A DNA stretch of 64,000 nt, from contig JAEDAG010000005.1 in the NCBI GenBank assembly GCA_017309015.1, positions 62,001 to 126,000 of the forward strand. The letters run 5' to 3'. Below, piece after piece: positions 51,219-60,370 of this stretch. Origin of the DNA: Faecalicatena absiana. GTDB taxonomy: Bacteria > Bacillota > Bacilli > Lactobacillales > Lactobacillaceae. How positions within the stretch are numbered: the first letter of the stretch is position 1; the number at the start of each line of letters is the position of its first letter. A program made the translations under genes and the position numbers. The notes under the pieces were generated by a model that did no database searches, was not told where the DNA came from, and was given only the letters and a program-made list of their open reading frames with translations.

Positions 51219-52430
51219 ATGGGTAAAAAAGAATCGCTAACAGATTTGGGCTGGCGCACCATCCTGACTAAGGGCTGGTGGTCCGTGCTCTACATTGGGA
51301 TCTTTGTTTTTGGCAAATACATCCCGCTGCCTTTCGCGAATTTGACCACAAAGGGCGGCAATATCATGCTGGCGGCCACGGGCGGCGACTCAAGCCGGGC
51401 GTCGCTTTTCTCACTGGGGATTGGCCCCTGGATGTCATCGATGATCATCGTGGGGATGCTGGGCCAGCTGCACCTGCCAGGCTTGTCCAAGCTGACGGAG
51501 AAGAAGCTGGACTGGATTCAGAAGGGGCTGACCTTCTTCTTGGCAGTCATTCAAGCCTTCGTGGTCCTGCACGAGTTCAGCTTTACTTCGACCGCGCCGT
51601 TTGCCAGGTTCGTCTCCTTCCTGGTCCTCTTGGCTGGGAGCTTCCTATTGGTCTGGCTGAGCGTAGAAAATGACAAGAACGGTTTGGGCGGGATCACCCT
51701 GATCCTGATGGCCAACATGTTCTTTGCCCTGATGCGCTTCTTCATTCAGGGGATTATTCCAGGCCTGCGGCCGCAAGCGGCCAACTGGACCCGGGGCATC
51801 ACCCTGCTGGCCATGCTGGCCCTGGGGACCGTGACGGTCCTGTTGACTAATGCCGAGCGGCGGATTCCCGTCACCAAGCTCTTGATCAGCTCGGAGTTTG
51901 GGTCAGAGTCCTACCTGCCGATCCGGGTGCTGCCGGCTGGGTCCATGCCGGCCATGTTTGCCATGACCATCTTTGCCCTGCCGCGCTATCTGTTGCTCTT
52001 TTTGCGGAACGTGACCGGGGCCAGAATCTGGCAAATCTTGGCGGACTGCTTCCAGATCAACGTCCTGCCTGGATTTTTTATCTATAATTTGATCCTGGTG
52101 GCTTTGACTTACGGCTTTGCCTATATCAGCATTGACCCCCTGGAAATCTCGGAAAAAATGCAAAAGTCCGGCGACTACATCCCCGGCTTTCACCCGGGCA
52201 AGGAGACGGAGAAGTACCTGCACCATGTGATCAACGTCTTCTCCTTTGTCAGCTCGGTCTACTTTGTCGTGATCGTCGGCCTGCCGATGGGCCTGAACCT
52301 GGTCAGCCCTAATCTGGGGGCTTTGGCCATGATCCCCAACTACGTGATCATCCTGGCTGGCTTTAGTGCCGCCATTGTGGAAGAAATCGACGTTCTGCGG
52401 ATCAGAAGCCATTACGTGAGCCTGATCTAG
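51219..52430 (+). CDS. secY2: Accessory Sec translocase channel SecY2
   Basis: 403 residues with about ten membrane helices. It is shorter than housekeeping SecY and opens the accessory Sec cluster, which is why SecY2 and not SecY. PLPFANL, SSMIIVGML and the helix pair around VTKLLISSEFGSESYLPIRVLPAGSMPAMFA match the SecY fold. Together with SecA2 and the Asp proteins it forms the dedicated exporter of glycosylated serine-rich adhesins. The ribosome site before ATG 51219 is weak. Cotranscribed genes follow to 61703. Confidence 0.93.
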   Translation: MGKKESLTDLGWRTILTKGWWSVLYIGIFVFGKYIPLPFANLTTKGGNIMLAATGGDSSRASLFSLGIGPWMSSMIIVGMLGQLHLPGLSKLTEKKLDWIQKGLTFFLAVIQAFVVLHEFSFTSTAPFARFVSFLVLLAGSFLLVWLSVENDKNGLGGITLILMANMFFALMRFFIQGIIPGLRPQAANWTRGITLLAMLALGTVTVLLTNAERRIPVTKLLISSEFGSESYLPIRVLPAGSMPAMFAMTIFALPRYLLLFLRNVTGARIWQILADCFQINVLPGFFIYNLILVALTYGFAYISIDPLEISEKMQKSGDYIPGFHPGKETEKYLHHVINVFSFVSSVYFVVIVGLPMGLNLVSPNLGALAMIPNYVIILAGFSAAIVEEIDVLRIRSHYVSLI

Positions 52431-52478
52431 AGCGGCCGCGGCTGCTTTTAGGCAAAAGAAGCGAGAAAGGAAGTTTGC

Positions 52479-54068
52479 ATGTATTATTTCGTTCCATCAT
52501 GGTACCGGAGAAGCCGGACCTGGCTCAGCTACGGCCAGATTTGGTTTCTTAACAACGGCTTGATCCACTTTGCCTTTGACGACAGCATCAACCAGATCAG
52601 AATGTTCAAAGATGAGGGCAAGCCGGTCAAGATCCTGACCCTGGGCTACTTCCCCTCGATCGGGAACTTCTTGTTCCGCCACAATATCCTCGACGCGGAA
52701 AGCGACAATATTTTTGACCAGATGCAAGGGATTCCTGAAGACCAGGTCATCCGCAACGTCAACTACCTGGACTTCAACTGGCCCAGAGACTGCGCCTTTG
52801 TCTACAATGGTTTCAACATCCTGGTCTACCGGGAAGATGAGCTCTATGCCCGGATCAGAATGGGGGTTACGGGCAACTTGATTCAGATTGAGTTCGTCCG
52901 TCTGGGCTACAAGTACCGGACCATGTTCTTTGACTGGCGGGGCTTTTTGTCCAGCATCCTGAACTATGACGCGGAAGGCCGCTTTCAAGACCGGGTTTTC
53001 TTGAACCCTGAAGGGGAAGAAGTCTTTCGCAGCAACAAGGACGACACGATCACCATCCTGCCGGCGGGCCAGGCCAATTTTAAGCAGACCAGGTACGACA
53101 GCATGAACGAGATGATCGGCGAGCACCTGGACCGGTATCTGGCCAAGAACCTGCAGCCCAAGGACACCTTTGTCATCGCGGCCAGCCGCCGGCACGACCA
53201 GTTTCTGCTGGACCGGCTGAAGGGCCGGGACTGCCACAAGGTCATCTCTTACTACGGACACCGGACCAAATTTGATGATCCCCACGTCTTTGAGACGGCC
53301 CGCCAGGCCGACATGGTCATTGCCGACTCCAACTATATCAGCAACCTGATGAAGCAAAACGGGGTCAAGCACGTTTTGCAATTGCCGCCGCTGGACACCA
53401 ACCTGTCAATGGGGGAAAGCGACCGCGAGCGTCTGCTCAAGGTCATGTTCATGGTAGGCGGATTGCCGAAGGAGATTCTGACCGAAGCCATCCAACAGAT
53501 GTTCGACGTGATGGAGTCCAATAAGCTGGTGGAGATCAACTTTACCGACTACGCCGGCTTTGACCAGTTCAGCATGGTCAAGGGCTTGATCGAGGCCGAG
53601 CTGAAAAAGCGGGACCAGACCAGCTACCAGTACTATTTCCTGCGAAGCAGCCAGTCTTTGCCTGAGGGCCTGGAAACGGCCACGGGCAGCGAAGAGGATG
53701 AGGAAGAAAAGAAGCGGGTGCGCCGGATCAATTACGTGACCATCCACTCCGACAATGACCTGATCAAGCTCTTGAAGCCAATCCGCCTGATCGTCGACTT
53801 GTCCACGCGTCCGGAGATCTTCCTCCAGGTCGTGGGGATCAGTACCGGGATTCCCCAGATCAACCGGGTGGAATCCGCCTACGTCGACAACGGGAAAAAT
53901 GGCCTCCAGATCGGCCAGGTCACTGAACTGGCTGGGGCCATGCGCTATTATCTGGATGGGCTGAACAACTGGAACCGAGCCAAGATGTACTCGGTCAACA
54001 AGATCAACAACTACACCGGCGAAAAGATCGTCAAGGAGCTGGAAGAGGCAGTAAGGGGCACGGAATAA
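52479..54068 (+). CDS. asp1: Accessory Sec system protein Asp1
   Basis: 529 residues. Starts MYYFVPSWYR, a typical Asp1 opening, with AAAGGAAG before ATG 52479. Asp1 has a glycosyltransferase-B-like fold without catalytic activity and forms a complex with Asp2 and Asp3 that brings the adhesin to SecA2. There is no signal or membrane segment. The stop and the asp2 start overlap by one base (TAATG). The identification depends on gene order as much as on sequence. Confidence 0.9.
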   Translation: MYYFVPSWYRRSRTWLSYGQIWFLNNGLIHFAFDDSINQIRMFKDEGKPVKILTLGYFPSIGNFLFRHNILDAESDNIFDQMQGIPEDQVIRNVNYLDFNWPRDCAFVYNGFNILVYREDELYARIRMGVTGNLIQIEFVRLGYKYRTMFFDWRGFLSSILNYDAEGRFQDRVFLNPEGEEVFRSNKDDTITILPAGQANFKQTRYDSMNEMIGEHLDRYLAKNLQPKDTFVIAASRRHDQFLLDRLKGRDCHKVISYYGHRTKFDDPHVFETARQADMVIADSNYISNLMKQNGVKHVLQLPPLDTNLSMGESDRERLLKVMFMVGGLPKEILTEAIQQMFDVMESNKLVEINFTDYAGFDQFSMVKGLIEAELKKRDQTSYQYYFLRSSQSLPEGLETATGSEEDEEEKKRVRRINYVTIHSDNDLIKLLKPIRLIVDLSTRPEIFLQVVGISTGIPQINRVESAYVDNGKNGLQIGQVTELAGAMRYYLDGLNNWNRAKMYSVNKINNYTGEKIVKELEEAVRGTE

Positions 54069-55624
54069 TGGATTATTTTTTGCTTTATGGAATTGAAGAG
54101 TATCTGCCCAGCGTCCCGGAATTCGCGGACGTCAAGTGGTTCAAAGCCGGCCAAGGCAAGGTGGCAGACCTGGTGGACGAGCTGAAGGCAGACAAGAAGC
54201 TGCGCTTTCGCGGCTTTCAGGGCTGCTGGCTGATCGACCTGCCGCTTGACGAAGACGTGCCCGTCTTGGCCAAGAACGTGGATGCCTACACTTTCATTGC
54301 CGATGACGACCTGGAAGACGAGGAAAAAAGCGAGCGGGTCCAGTACCTGTTCAAGACCAAGCAGGTGACCTATAGGCACTTTGAAAGCCACAACCAGGCC
54401 TTTGACTGGATCAATACCCGCCTGTTTGGCGGGCAGACCGGGTCCAAGATCGACGTGTCCGCTTTGGAAGTCAATCCCTTGTTCAGGGGGAGAATTGAGT
54501 ATGACGGCTTCAAAAGCGTCCGCCTGAGCGGGAACTTTGGCGATGAATACTGGCCGGTCGTCAACTGGCGCTGGGGCATTTACTGCGACAAGGACAAGAC
54601 CATCGAAATGTGGCCCCAGTTCATCAAAGACCCCAGCATCGACATCCGCCTGGCCGTGTTTGAAAACAATCCCGGGATTGCCGACAACGTCCGCCGGCGG
54701 ATGGTTTTTGACGAGAAAGACATGAAAGACTGGCTCTTGATCGAAGGGACCAATGCCGGCTCCGTCTTGAACGTCAGTCTGGAGGTCAGAGGCGAAGGGA
54801 ACCTGACGGTCGGCGACGTCCACTACCGTTGGTCGCGCCGGGGGATGGGCTCCTTTATCGCTGGCGGGGAAGAGATTTCCGATCAAAACCGCGACCTGCT
54901 GATCACCTACTTCAATCCCGGCGACCTTAAGCCGCCTTTGAACGTCTACTTTTCCGGCTACCGGACCGCAGAGGGCTTTGAAGGCTTCTACATGATGCGG
55001 GGGATGAAGACCCCCTTTATGCTGATTGGCGACCCCCGCCTGGAGGGCGGGCAGTTCTACCTGGGCAGCAAGGAGCTGGAAGACAAGCTGGTGGCCAAGA
55101 TCAAGGAGAAACTGGCTTGGCTGGGCTTTGACCATACCCAGCTGGTCATGAGCGGCTTGTCGATGGGAACCTTTGGGGCCATGTACTACGCGGCCAAACT
55201 GGAGCCTAGGGCCATCATTGTCGGCAAGCCCTTGGCGAGCCTGGGCAACATGGCCAAAATGGAGCGGGACTACCGCTTCGGGATCTTCCCGACCGCCTTT
55301 GACGTCTTAAACCAGGGCTCACCCATCAAGGACTGGCACGCCAATTTTGATGACCGGGCCAATGCCCTGAACGACAAGTTCTGGTCCGCTTTTTCCAAGG
55401 CTGACTTTTCCCAGACGATCCTGGCGGTGGCCTATATGGAAGACGACGACTATGACGCCTACGGCTACCGGGACCTGCTCAGGAACTTCAATGGCAGAAA
55501 GCGTGACACGAAAATCATCGCTAAGGGCTTCCCCGGCCACCACAACGACGCGACCGGCCCCCTGGTCAAGTGGTTCCGCACCCAGTACGGGATGATTCTG
55601 CGCGATGAGTTTGGAGAGCGATAA
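54068..55624 (+). CDS. asp2: Accessory Sec system protein Asp2 (O-acetyltransferase)
   Basis: 518 residues. The C-terminal half is an alpha/beta hydrolase-like domain with the nucleophile motif SGLSMGTFGAMYYAAKL (Ser about residue 364), matching the catalytic elbow of Asp2, which O-acetylates GlcNAc on the adhesin. The late GFPGHHND (about 491) may supply the His. The N-terminal half is beta-rich. It forms a complex with Asp1 and Asp3. Translation is coupled to asp1 by the overlap, and asp3 starts one base after its stop. Confidence 0.9.
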   Translation: MDYFLLYGIEEYLPSVPEFADVKWFKAGQGKVADLVDELKADKKLRFRGFQGCWLIDLPLDEDVPVLAKNVDAYTFIADDDLEDEEKSERVQYLFKTKQVTYRHFESHNQAFDWINTRLFGGQTGSKIDVSALEVNPLFRGRIEYDGFKSVRLSGNFGDEYWPVVNWRWGIYCDKDKTIEMWPQFIKDPSIDIRLAVFENNPGIADNVRRRMVFDEKDMKDWLLIEGTNAGSVLNVSLEVRGEGNLTVGDVHYRWSRRGMGSFIAGGEEISDQNRDLLITYFNPGDLKPPLNVYFSGYRTAEGFEGFYMMRGMKTPFMLIGDPRLEGGQFYLGSKELEDKLVAKIKEKLAWLGFDHTQLVMSGLSMGTFGAMYYAAKLEPRAIIVGKPLASLGNMAKMERDYRFGIFPTAFDVLNQGSPIKDWHANFDDRANALNDKFWSAFSKADFSQTILAVAYMEDDDYDAYGYRDLLRNFNGRKRDTKIIAKGFPGHHNDATGPLVKWFRTQYGMILRDEFGER

Positions 55625-55625
55625 T

Positions 55626-56243
55626 ATGCAGAGCATTTATTGGAATGAAAATTGCACCGTCTACTGGCATGGGATCTCCGTGGCCGACCAAGCTAAGTAC
55701 AAGAGCGGCTTTTCCTATGTCGGCAGCACCGTCAAGGCGACGGGGCACGCCTATATGTACGGCTCGCGCATCATGCGCCGGGCCAGGGACGACATCTACT
55801 TTTACAATGGCGGCCTGCCAGCCGGCTCCACCATCTACAAGTGGGACATGGTCTACTCCTATGCCACCGCCCATGCCATTCCCAGCTTGCCGCTGCTGAT
55901 CCCCGGCCACCGCTACTATTTCAGAATGCTGGCGGAGGCCGACGTGCCTGACGGCCTCTTTTTGCGCCTGATCGCCTACAACCGCGAGGACGTCATGGTC
56001 AAGCTGCAGATCATCCGCGGCAAGAGCGGAATCTTCGACTTCCCCCAGGAAGCCAGCTACTACACCGTGGAACTGGTTGGGGCGGGCTGTCATGAAGTGG
56101 TCTTTCACCGGATCGACGTCCAGGAAATCCAGGACGAAAGCGAGATCGACCAGCTTGACTTTGAGAAGATGCACCAGGAGAATGAGCGCCGGCGCTGGCT
56201 GGCGGCCCAAGTGGTCGACAGCTACTTAAGACGAAGGGAATGA
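55626..56243 (+). CDS. asp3: Accessory Sec system protein Asp3
   Basis: 205 residues from ATG 55626 (GGAG upstream); an in-frame start at 55605 inside asp2 is unlikely. It is a beta-sandwich protein resembling a carbohydrate-binding module (VTVYWHG, YGSRIMRRARDDIYFYNGG, YYFRMLAEADVPDGLFLRL), as known for Asp3, ending in a charged helix. It is the third member of the Asp1-2-3 complex. Six bases separate it from secA2. Confidence 0.88.
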   Translation: MQSIYWNENCTVYWHGISVADQAKYKSGFSYVGSTVKATGHAYMYGSRIMRRARDDIYFYNGGLPAGSTIYKWDMVYSYATAHAIPSLPLLIPGHRYYFRMLAEADVPDGLFLRLIAYNREDVMVKLQIIRGKSGIFDFPQEASYYTVELVGAGCHEVVFHRIDVQEIQDESEIDQLDFEKMHQENERRRWLAAQVVDSYLRRRE

Positions 56244-56249
56244 TGTTTG

Positions 56250-58640
56250 ATGCCTAAGATCGGCAGCCCAATGTCTTCAGACTATTGGGACTTAAGAAAA
56301 ATCAAGCGGCTCTTGGGCAAGGTCAACGCGCTGGCCAAGACGATGAAAGAAATGACCGACCAGCAGCTCAAAGACAAGACCCAGGAGTTCAAGCAGCGCC
56401 TTAAACAGGGCCAGACCCTGGACCAATTGCTGCCGGAGGCCTACGCGGTCGTCCGGGAAGCGGACAAGCGGGTGCTGGGGATGTACCCCCACGACAGCCA
56501 GGTCATGGGGGCCATTGGCCTCAACTTCAACAACATCGTGGAAATGAAGACCGGGGAAGGCAAGACCTTGGTCGCCACCATGGCGCTTTACTTAAACGCC
56601 TTGAGCGGCAAGGGGACCATCCTGGTCACCACCAACCAGTATCTGGCCGCGCGCGACGGGGAGCAGATGTCTCAGGTCTACAAGTGGCTGGGGCTGACCT
56701 ATGCCACGGGTTTTTCCCTGGCGGGCGAGAAGCTGGACGTCAAGCAGAAGCAGAGGATCTACAAGTCCGACATCGTCTATACGACCAGCGGGGCCTTGGG
56801 CTTTGACTACCTTTTGGACAACATGGCCCAGGAGAAGAAGGACAAGTACATGCGGCCCTTCAACTACTGCATCGTCGATGAAGCCGACTCGGTCCTGCTG
56901 GACATGGCCATCACGCCCCTGGTGATCGCCGGCTTGCCTAAGGTCAAGTCTGACTTTATCGGGGTCGCTGACGAGTTCAGCTACTTTTTGGATGAAGACC
57001 AGGACTATGAATTCAACGAAGAGCACAATGAGGTCTGGCTGACCAGTTCCGGCATCAGCAAGGCGGAAAAGTTCTTTTCCATTCCCAACCTGTTTGACGG
57101 CAAGCATACGGAACTGGTCAGAAGCCTGAACCTGGCCCTGAACGCCCATGCCTTGTTTGAAAAAGAAGAGTCCTACGTCGTCTCTCCAGACGGCGAGGTC
57201 GACCTCTTGGACAAGGAGAACGGGCGGATCCTGGAAGGGATGAAGCTGCAGGCCGGCCAGCACCAGGCCATTGAAATGAAGGAGCAGCTCAAGCTGTCCG
57301 ATGACCAGCAGGCGATGGCGTCCATCACCTACCAGAGCCTGTTTCGCAAGTTCAAGAAGCTGGCGGGGATGACCGGGACCGGCTATTCAGCCCGCGATGA
57401 GTTCTTCAAGATCTATGGGGCCAAGGTGGTCCGGATTCCGACCAACCGCCCGGTCATCAGAAAAGACCTGCCTGACCGGGTCTATCCGGACCTGCCAAGC
57501 AAATTGCTGGCCTCCCTGCAGGAAGTCAAGCGCCTGCACGCCATTGGTCGCCCAGTCTTGATTATCACCGAATCCATCGGGGTGTCGGAGATCTATTCTG
57601 AATTGCTCTTGCGCGAGCAGATTCCTCACAATGTCTTAAACGCCAAGAACGCGGCCAAGGAAGCCACGATCGTCAAAGAAGGCGGTCAGGTCGGCGCCGT
57701 GACCGTGGCGACCACGATGGCTGGCCGCGGGACCGACATCAAGCTGGGGCCCGGGGTGGCTGAACTGGGCGGCTTGGCCGTCTTAGGCGTGGCCAAGATG
57801 GCCAGCCGGCGGATTGACGACCAGCTGCGCGGCCGGGCTGGCCGCCAGGGCGACCCGGGCTCAAGCGAGTTCTTCGTCTCCCTGGAAGACGACGTCGTCC
57901 TCAAGTACGGGGCCTTGTGGCTTGAGCACTACCGGCAAAAGTACCATTCAGACACCTTGGACATGGATGAGGTCCACGAGCTGAAGAGCCGGCGGATCCG
58001 CGAGGCCTTAAATGACGCCCAGGTCAAAAGCGATGAGAGCGACTACTTCATGCGCAAACAGCAATTGTCCATGGGAGCCAGTGACGAGATCCAGCGGGAC
58101 TTGGTCTACCAGACCCGGGACCAGATCATTTTTTCTGACGGGGTCTCCTATGACATCCATGCCTGGCTGACTGAGTTGATAGACCAGTTCTACCAGGACC
58201 ACCCGCACTTCCGTCGCCGGGACCTGCGCCGCTTCATTTTGGACAATTTGTCCTATGAATTCAAAGGCAGCCTCCTGGACCTGGAGATTGAAAACAAGCA
58301 GGCCGTCTATGCCTACTTGATGAAGCTGGCTGACCAGGAGATGGCCCGCAAGCAGCAGTACTTCCAGGACCAGACCGAGCAGAAGCGCTTCTACAGCTTG
58401 GCCGCCTTGAAGGCCATCGATGCCTGCTGGATCAAGCAGGTCGACAACCTGCAGCAGCTGCGCCAGATGGTGACCATGCGGACTTCGGCCCAGCGGGACC
58501 CAATGAATGAGTACCACCATTCAGCCCTCAGCTCTTTTATGAAGATGCGCCGGGAAATCCACCGGATGACCATTCGCAACGTCTTGATGAGCAACATTAC
58601 GATTGATAAGAACGGACAAAAGGAAGTTTACTATGTCTAA
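56250..58640 (+). CDS. secA2: Accessory Sec translocase ATPase SecA2
   Basis: 796 residues from ATG 56250; the TTG one codon earlier is in frame, and AAGGGA lies about ten bases before ATG. Motifs: MKTGEGKTLVA (Walker A, about 99-109), GGAL-like TTSGALGFDYLLDNM, VDEADSVLLD (about 208-217), MTGTGYS, ATTMAGRGTDIKLG and GRAGRQGDPGSS. The Lys-rich zinc-binding C-terminus of housekeeping SecA is absent, as is usual for SecA2. It energises export through SecY2. Its last 8 bases overlap the next gene. Confidence 0.95.
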   Translation: MPKIGSPMSSDYWDLRKIKRLLGKVNALAKTMKEMTDQQLKDKTQEFKQRLKQGQTLDQLLPEAYAVVREADKRVLGMYPHDSQVMGAIGLNFNNIVEMKTGEGKTLVATMALYLNALSGKGTILVTTNQYLAARDGEQMSQVYKWLGLTYATGFSLAGEKLDVKQKQRIYKSDIVYTTSGALGFDYLLDNMAQEKKDKYMRPFNYCIVDEADSVLLDMAITPLVIAGLPKVKSDFIGVADEFSYFLDEDQDYEFNEEHNEVWLTSSGISKAEKFFSIPNLFDGKHTELVRSLNLALNAHALFEKEESYVVSPDGEVDLLDKENGRILEGMKLQAGQHQAIEMKEQLKLSDDQQAMASITYQSLFRKFKKLAGMTGTGYSARDEFFKIYGAKVVRIPTNRPVIRKDLPDRVYPDLPSKLLASLQEVKRLHAIGRPVLIITESIGVSEIYSELLLREQIPHNVLNAKNAAKEATIVKEGGQVGAVTVATTMAGRGTDIKLGPGVAELGGLAVLGVAKMASRRIDDQLRGRAGRQGDPGSSEFFVSLEDDVVLKYGALWLEHYRQKYHSDTLDMDEVHELKSRRIREALNDAQVKSDESDYFMRKQQLSMGASDEIQRDLVYQTRDQIIFSDGVSYDIHAWLTELIDQFYQDHPHFRRRDLRRFILDNLSYEFKGSLLDLEIENKQAVYAYLMKLADQEMARKQQYFQDQTEQKRFYSLAALKAIDACWIKQVDNLQQLRQMVTMRTSAQRDPMNEYHHSALSSFMKMRREIHRMTIRNVLMSNITIDKNGQKEVYYV

Positions 58641-58851
58641 GGAAAATGAGCGCCAAGAAAAGCCGCGGCTCAGCCAAAAAGAGCGGGACGTCTTGACCAA
58701 GCACATGAATTCCCAGTTGAAGAGCGTGCGCAACGAATATACTGACCATGACAAGGAAAAATGGAATACATATCGTTTATTTGGAGTAATCATCGCCGCG
58801 GCGGTCATTTTGAGCATTATCATTACGATTGTCAGATCTTTGCAGGGCTAA
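58633..58851 (+). CDS. Small SecE-like accessory Sec protein (Asp4-like)
   Basis: 72 residues from ATG 58633, overlapping secA2. A charged N-terminal half (KENERQEKPRLSQKERDVLT) precedes one membrane helix (about residues 50-68: LFGVIIAAAVILSIIITIV). Its size, single helix and place between secA2 and gtfA match the SecE-like Asp4 of streptococcal accessory Sec loci. A second small protein (Asp5) is not seen here. Confidence 0.75.
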   Translation: MSKENERQEKPRLSQKERDVLTKHMNSQLKSVRNEYTDHDKEKWNTYRLFGVIIAAAVILSIIITIVRSLQG

Positions 58852-58861
58852 GGTAACAAAT

Positions 58862-60370
58862 ATGACTATATACAGCATCAACAAGGGGATTGGCTGGGCC
58901 TCAAGCGGGGTCGAATTTGCCCAGGCCTACCGGTCCCAGGTATTCGCCAGTCTGGGCGAAAAGGCTAGATTCATCTTCACCGACTGGATCAGCTATGAGA
59001 ATATTGAGCATCTGACTAGCAATATGGGCTTCAAGGACAGCCAGGTCATCTGGCTCTACCTGTTCTTCACGGATTTCAAGATCAAGCCGACGAGCTTCAC
59101 AACGGCTGATCTGGAGCGGCACCTGCCCAAGATTGCCGAGAAGAAGCCGCTAGGCAAGGCTATCCGCTATGTCTTTGACGACCGCTTCTGGGCCACGGCC
59201 TACTTGAAGACGGAAAATTCCGACCTCGTGGAGCGGGTTGAATACGTGTCCGGGACCAGCCTGATCCGCAAGGACTACTTCAGCTACGGCCGCTACTGCA
59301 CGGAATTCTACGCGCCATATGACAACCGGGCCAAGGTCTACCAGCGGCGCTTCTACAATGAAGACGGAACGACTGCCTACGATGAGCTCATTGACGGCGA
59401 AAACGACCACATCTACAAGTTCAAGGACGACATCGTCTACTCTAAACAGGGGCTGATTTCTAAGCTGATGAAAGAGCTGCATTTTGGCAAAAAAGACATC
59501 GTCTTGATTGACCGGGCCGAGGGCCAGGGGCAGGAGATCCTGGAAAACCGCGGCAAGGCCCGGGTGGGCACGATCGTCCACGCCGACCACTTCAGTGAGC
59601 CGGAGACCAATGATGAGACGGTGCTTTGGAACAACTTCTATGAATACGAGTTTGACCATGAGCGGGAGATCGACTTCTTCGTGACCGCCACCAAGCTGCA
59701 AAAGCGGATCATGGAAGACCAGTTCAAGAAATACAAAGGACAAAGCCCCGTCATCTATGCCATCCCCGTCGGCAGCCTGGCAAAGCTGCACAAGGTGCCG
59801 TTTGCCAGCAGAAAGCCGTTCAGCATCGTGACCGCCTCCAGACTGGCCACGGAAAAGCACCTGGACTGGGCTATCCGGGCGGTGGCCAAGGCGCATGAGA
59901 CCTGGCCGCAGCTTACTTTTGACATCTATGGCTCAGGGTCAGAAGAAGCCAATCTGCGCGAGGTGATCGCGGAAACCAATTCGCAGGGCTACATCCGCTT
60001 GCTGGGCCACCAGGACCTGACTGAGGTCTACCAGCACTACCAGGTCTACTTGTCCTGCTCCACCAGCGAAGGCTTCGGCTTGAGCCTGATGGAGGCCGTT
60101 GGGTCAGGCTTGGCCATGATCGGCTTTGACGTCCGCTACGGCAATCCAACCTTTATCGATCCTGGCAAAAACGGCCTGCTTTTGCCATATAAGCGCCTGG
60201 AGACCATGCCCCAGCACGTTGAGGAAATGGCAGGGGGCTTGTGCGACCTGTTCAGCCATGACCTGGCCAGCTTTGCCAGCCATTCCTACAAGCTGGCCAG
60301 CGAGTTCAAGACCAAGAAGGTGGCCAAGCTTTGGAAGCAGGCCATAGAAAGGGAGCTGCACCGTGATTAA
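58862..60370 (+). CDS. gtfA: Adhesin glycosyltransferase GtfA
   Basis: 502 residues from ATG 58862. It is a GT-B glycosyltransferase: MTIYSINKGIGWASSGVEFAQAYR at the N-terminus and, in the donor domain, RLATEKHLDWAI (about 337), YGSGSEEANL (about 358), LGHQDLTEVY and SEGFGLSLMEAVGSGL (about 402), where Glu contacts the nucleotide sugar. With GtfB it adds GlcNAc to Ser/Thr of the serine-rich adhesin before export. The ribosome site AAGG is moderate. It overlaps gtfB by 8 bases. Confidence 0.93.
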   Translation: MTIYSINKGIGWASSGVEFAQAYRSQVFASLGEKARFIFTDWISYENIEHLTSNMGFKDSQVIWLYLFFTDFKIKPTSFTTADLERHLPKIAEKKPLGKAIRYVFDDRFWATAYLKTENSDLVERVEYVSGTSLIRKDYFSYGRYCTEFYAPYDNRAKVYQRRFYNEDGTTAYDELIDGENDHIYKFKDDIVYSKQGLISKLMKELHFGKKDIVLIDRAEGQGQEILENRGKARVGTIVHADHFSEPETNDETVLWNNFYEYEFDHEREIDFFVTATKLQKRIMEDQFKKYKGQSPVIYAIPVGSLAKLHKVPFASRKPFSIVTASRLATEKHLDWAIRAVAKAHETWPQLTFDIYGSGSEEANLREVIAETNSQGYIRLLGHQDLTEVYQHYQVYLSCSTSEGFGLSLMEAVGSGLAMIGFDVRYGNPTFIDPGKNGLLLPYKRLETMPQHVEEMAGGLCDLFSHDLASFASHSYKLASEFKTKKVAKLWKQAIERELHRD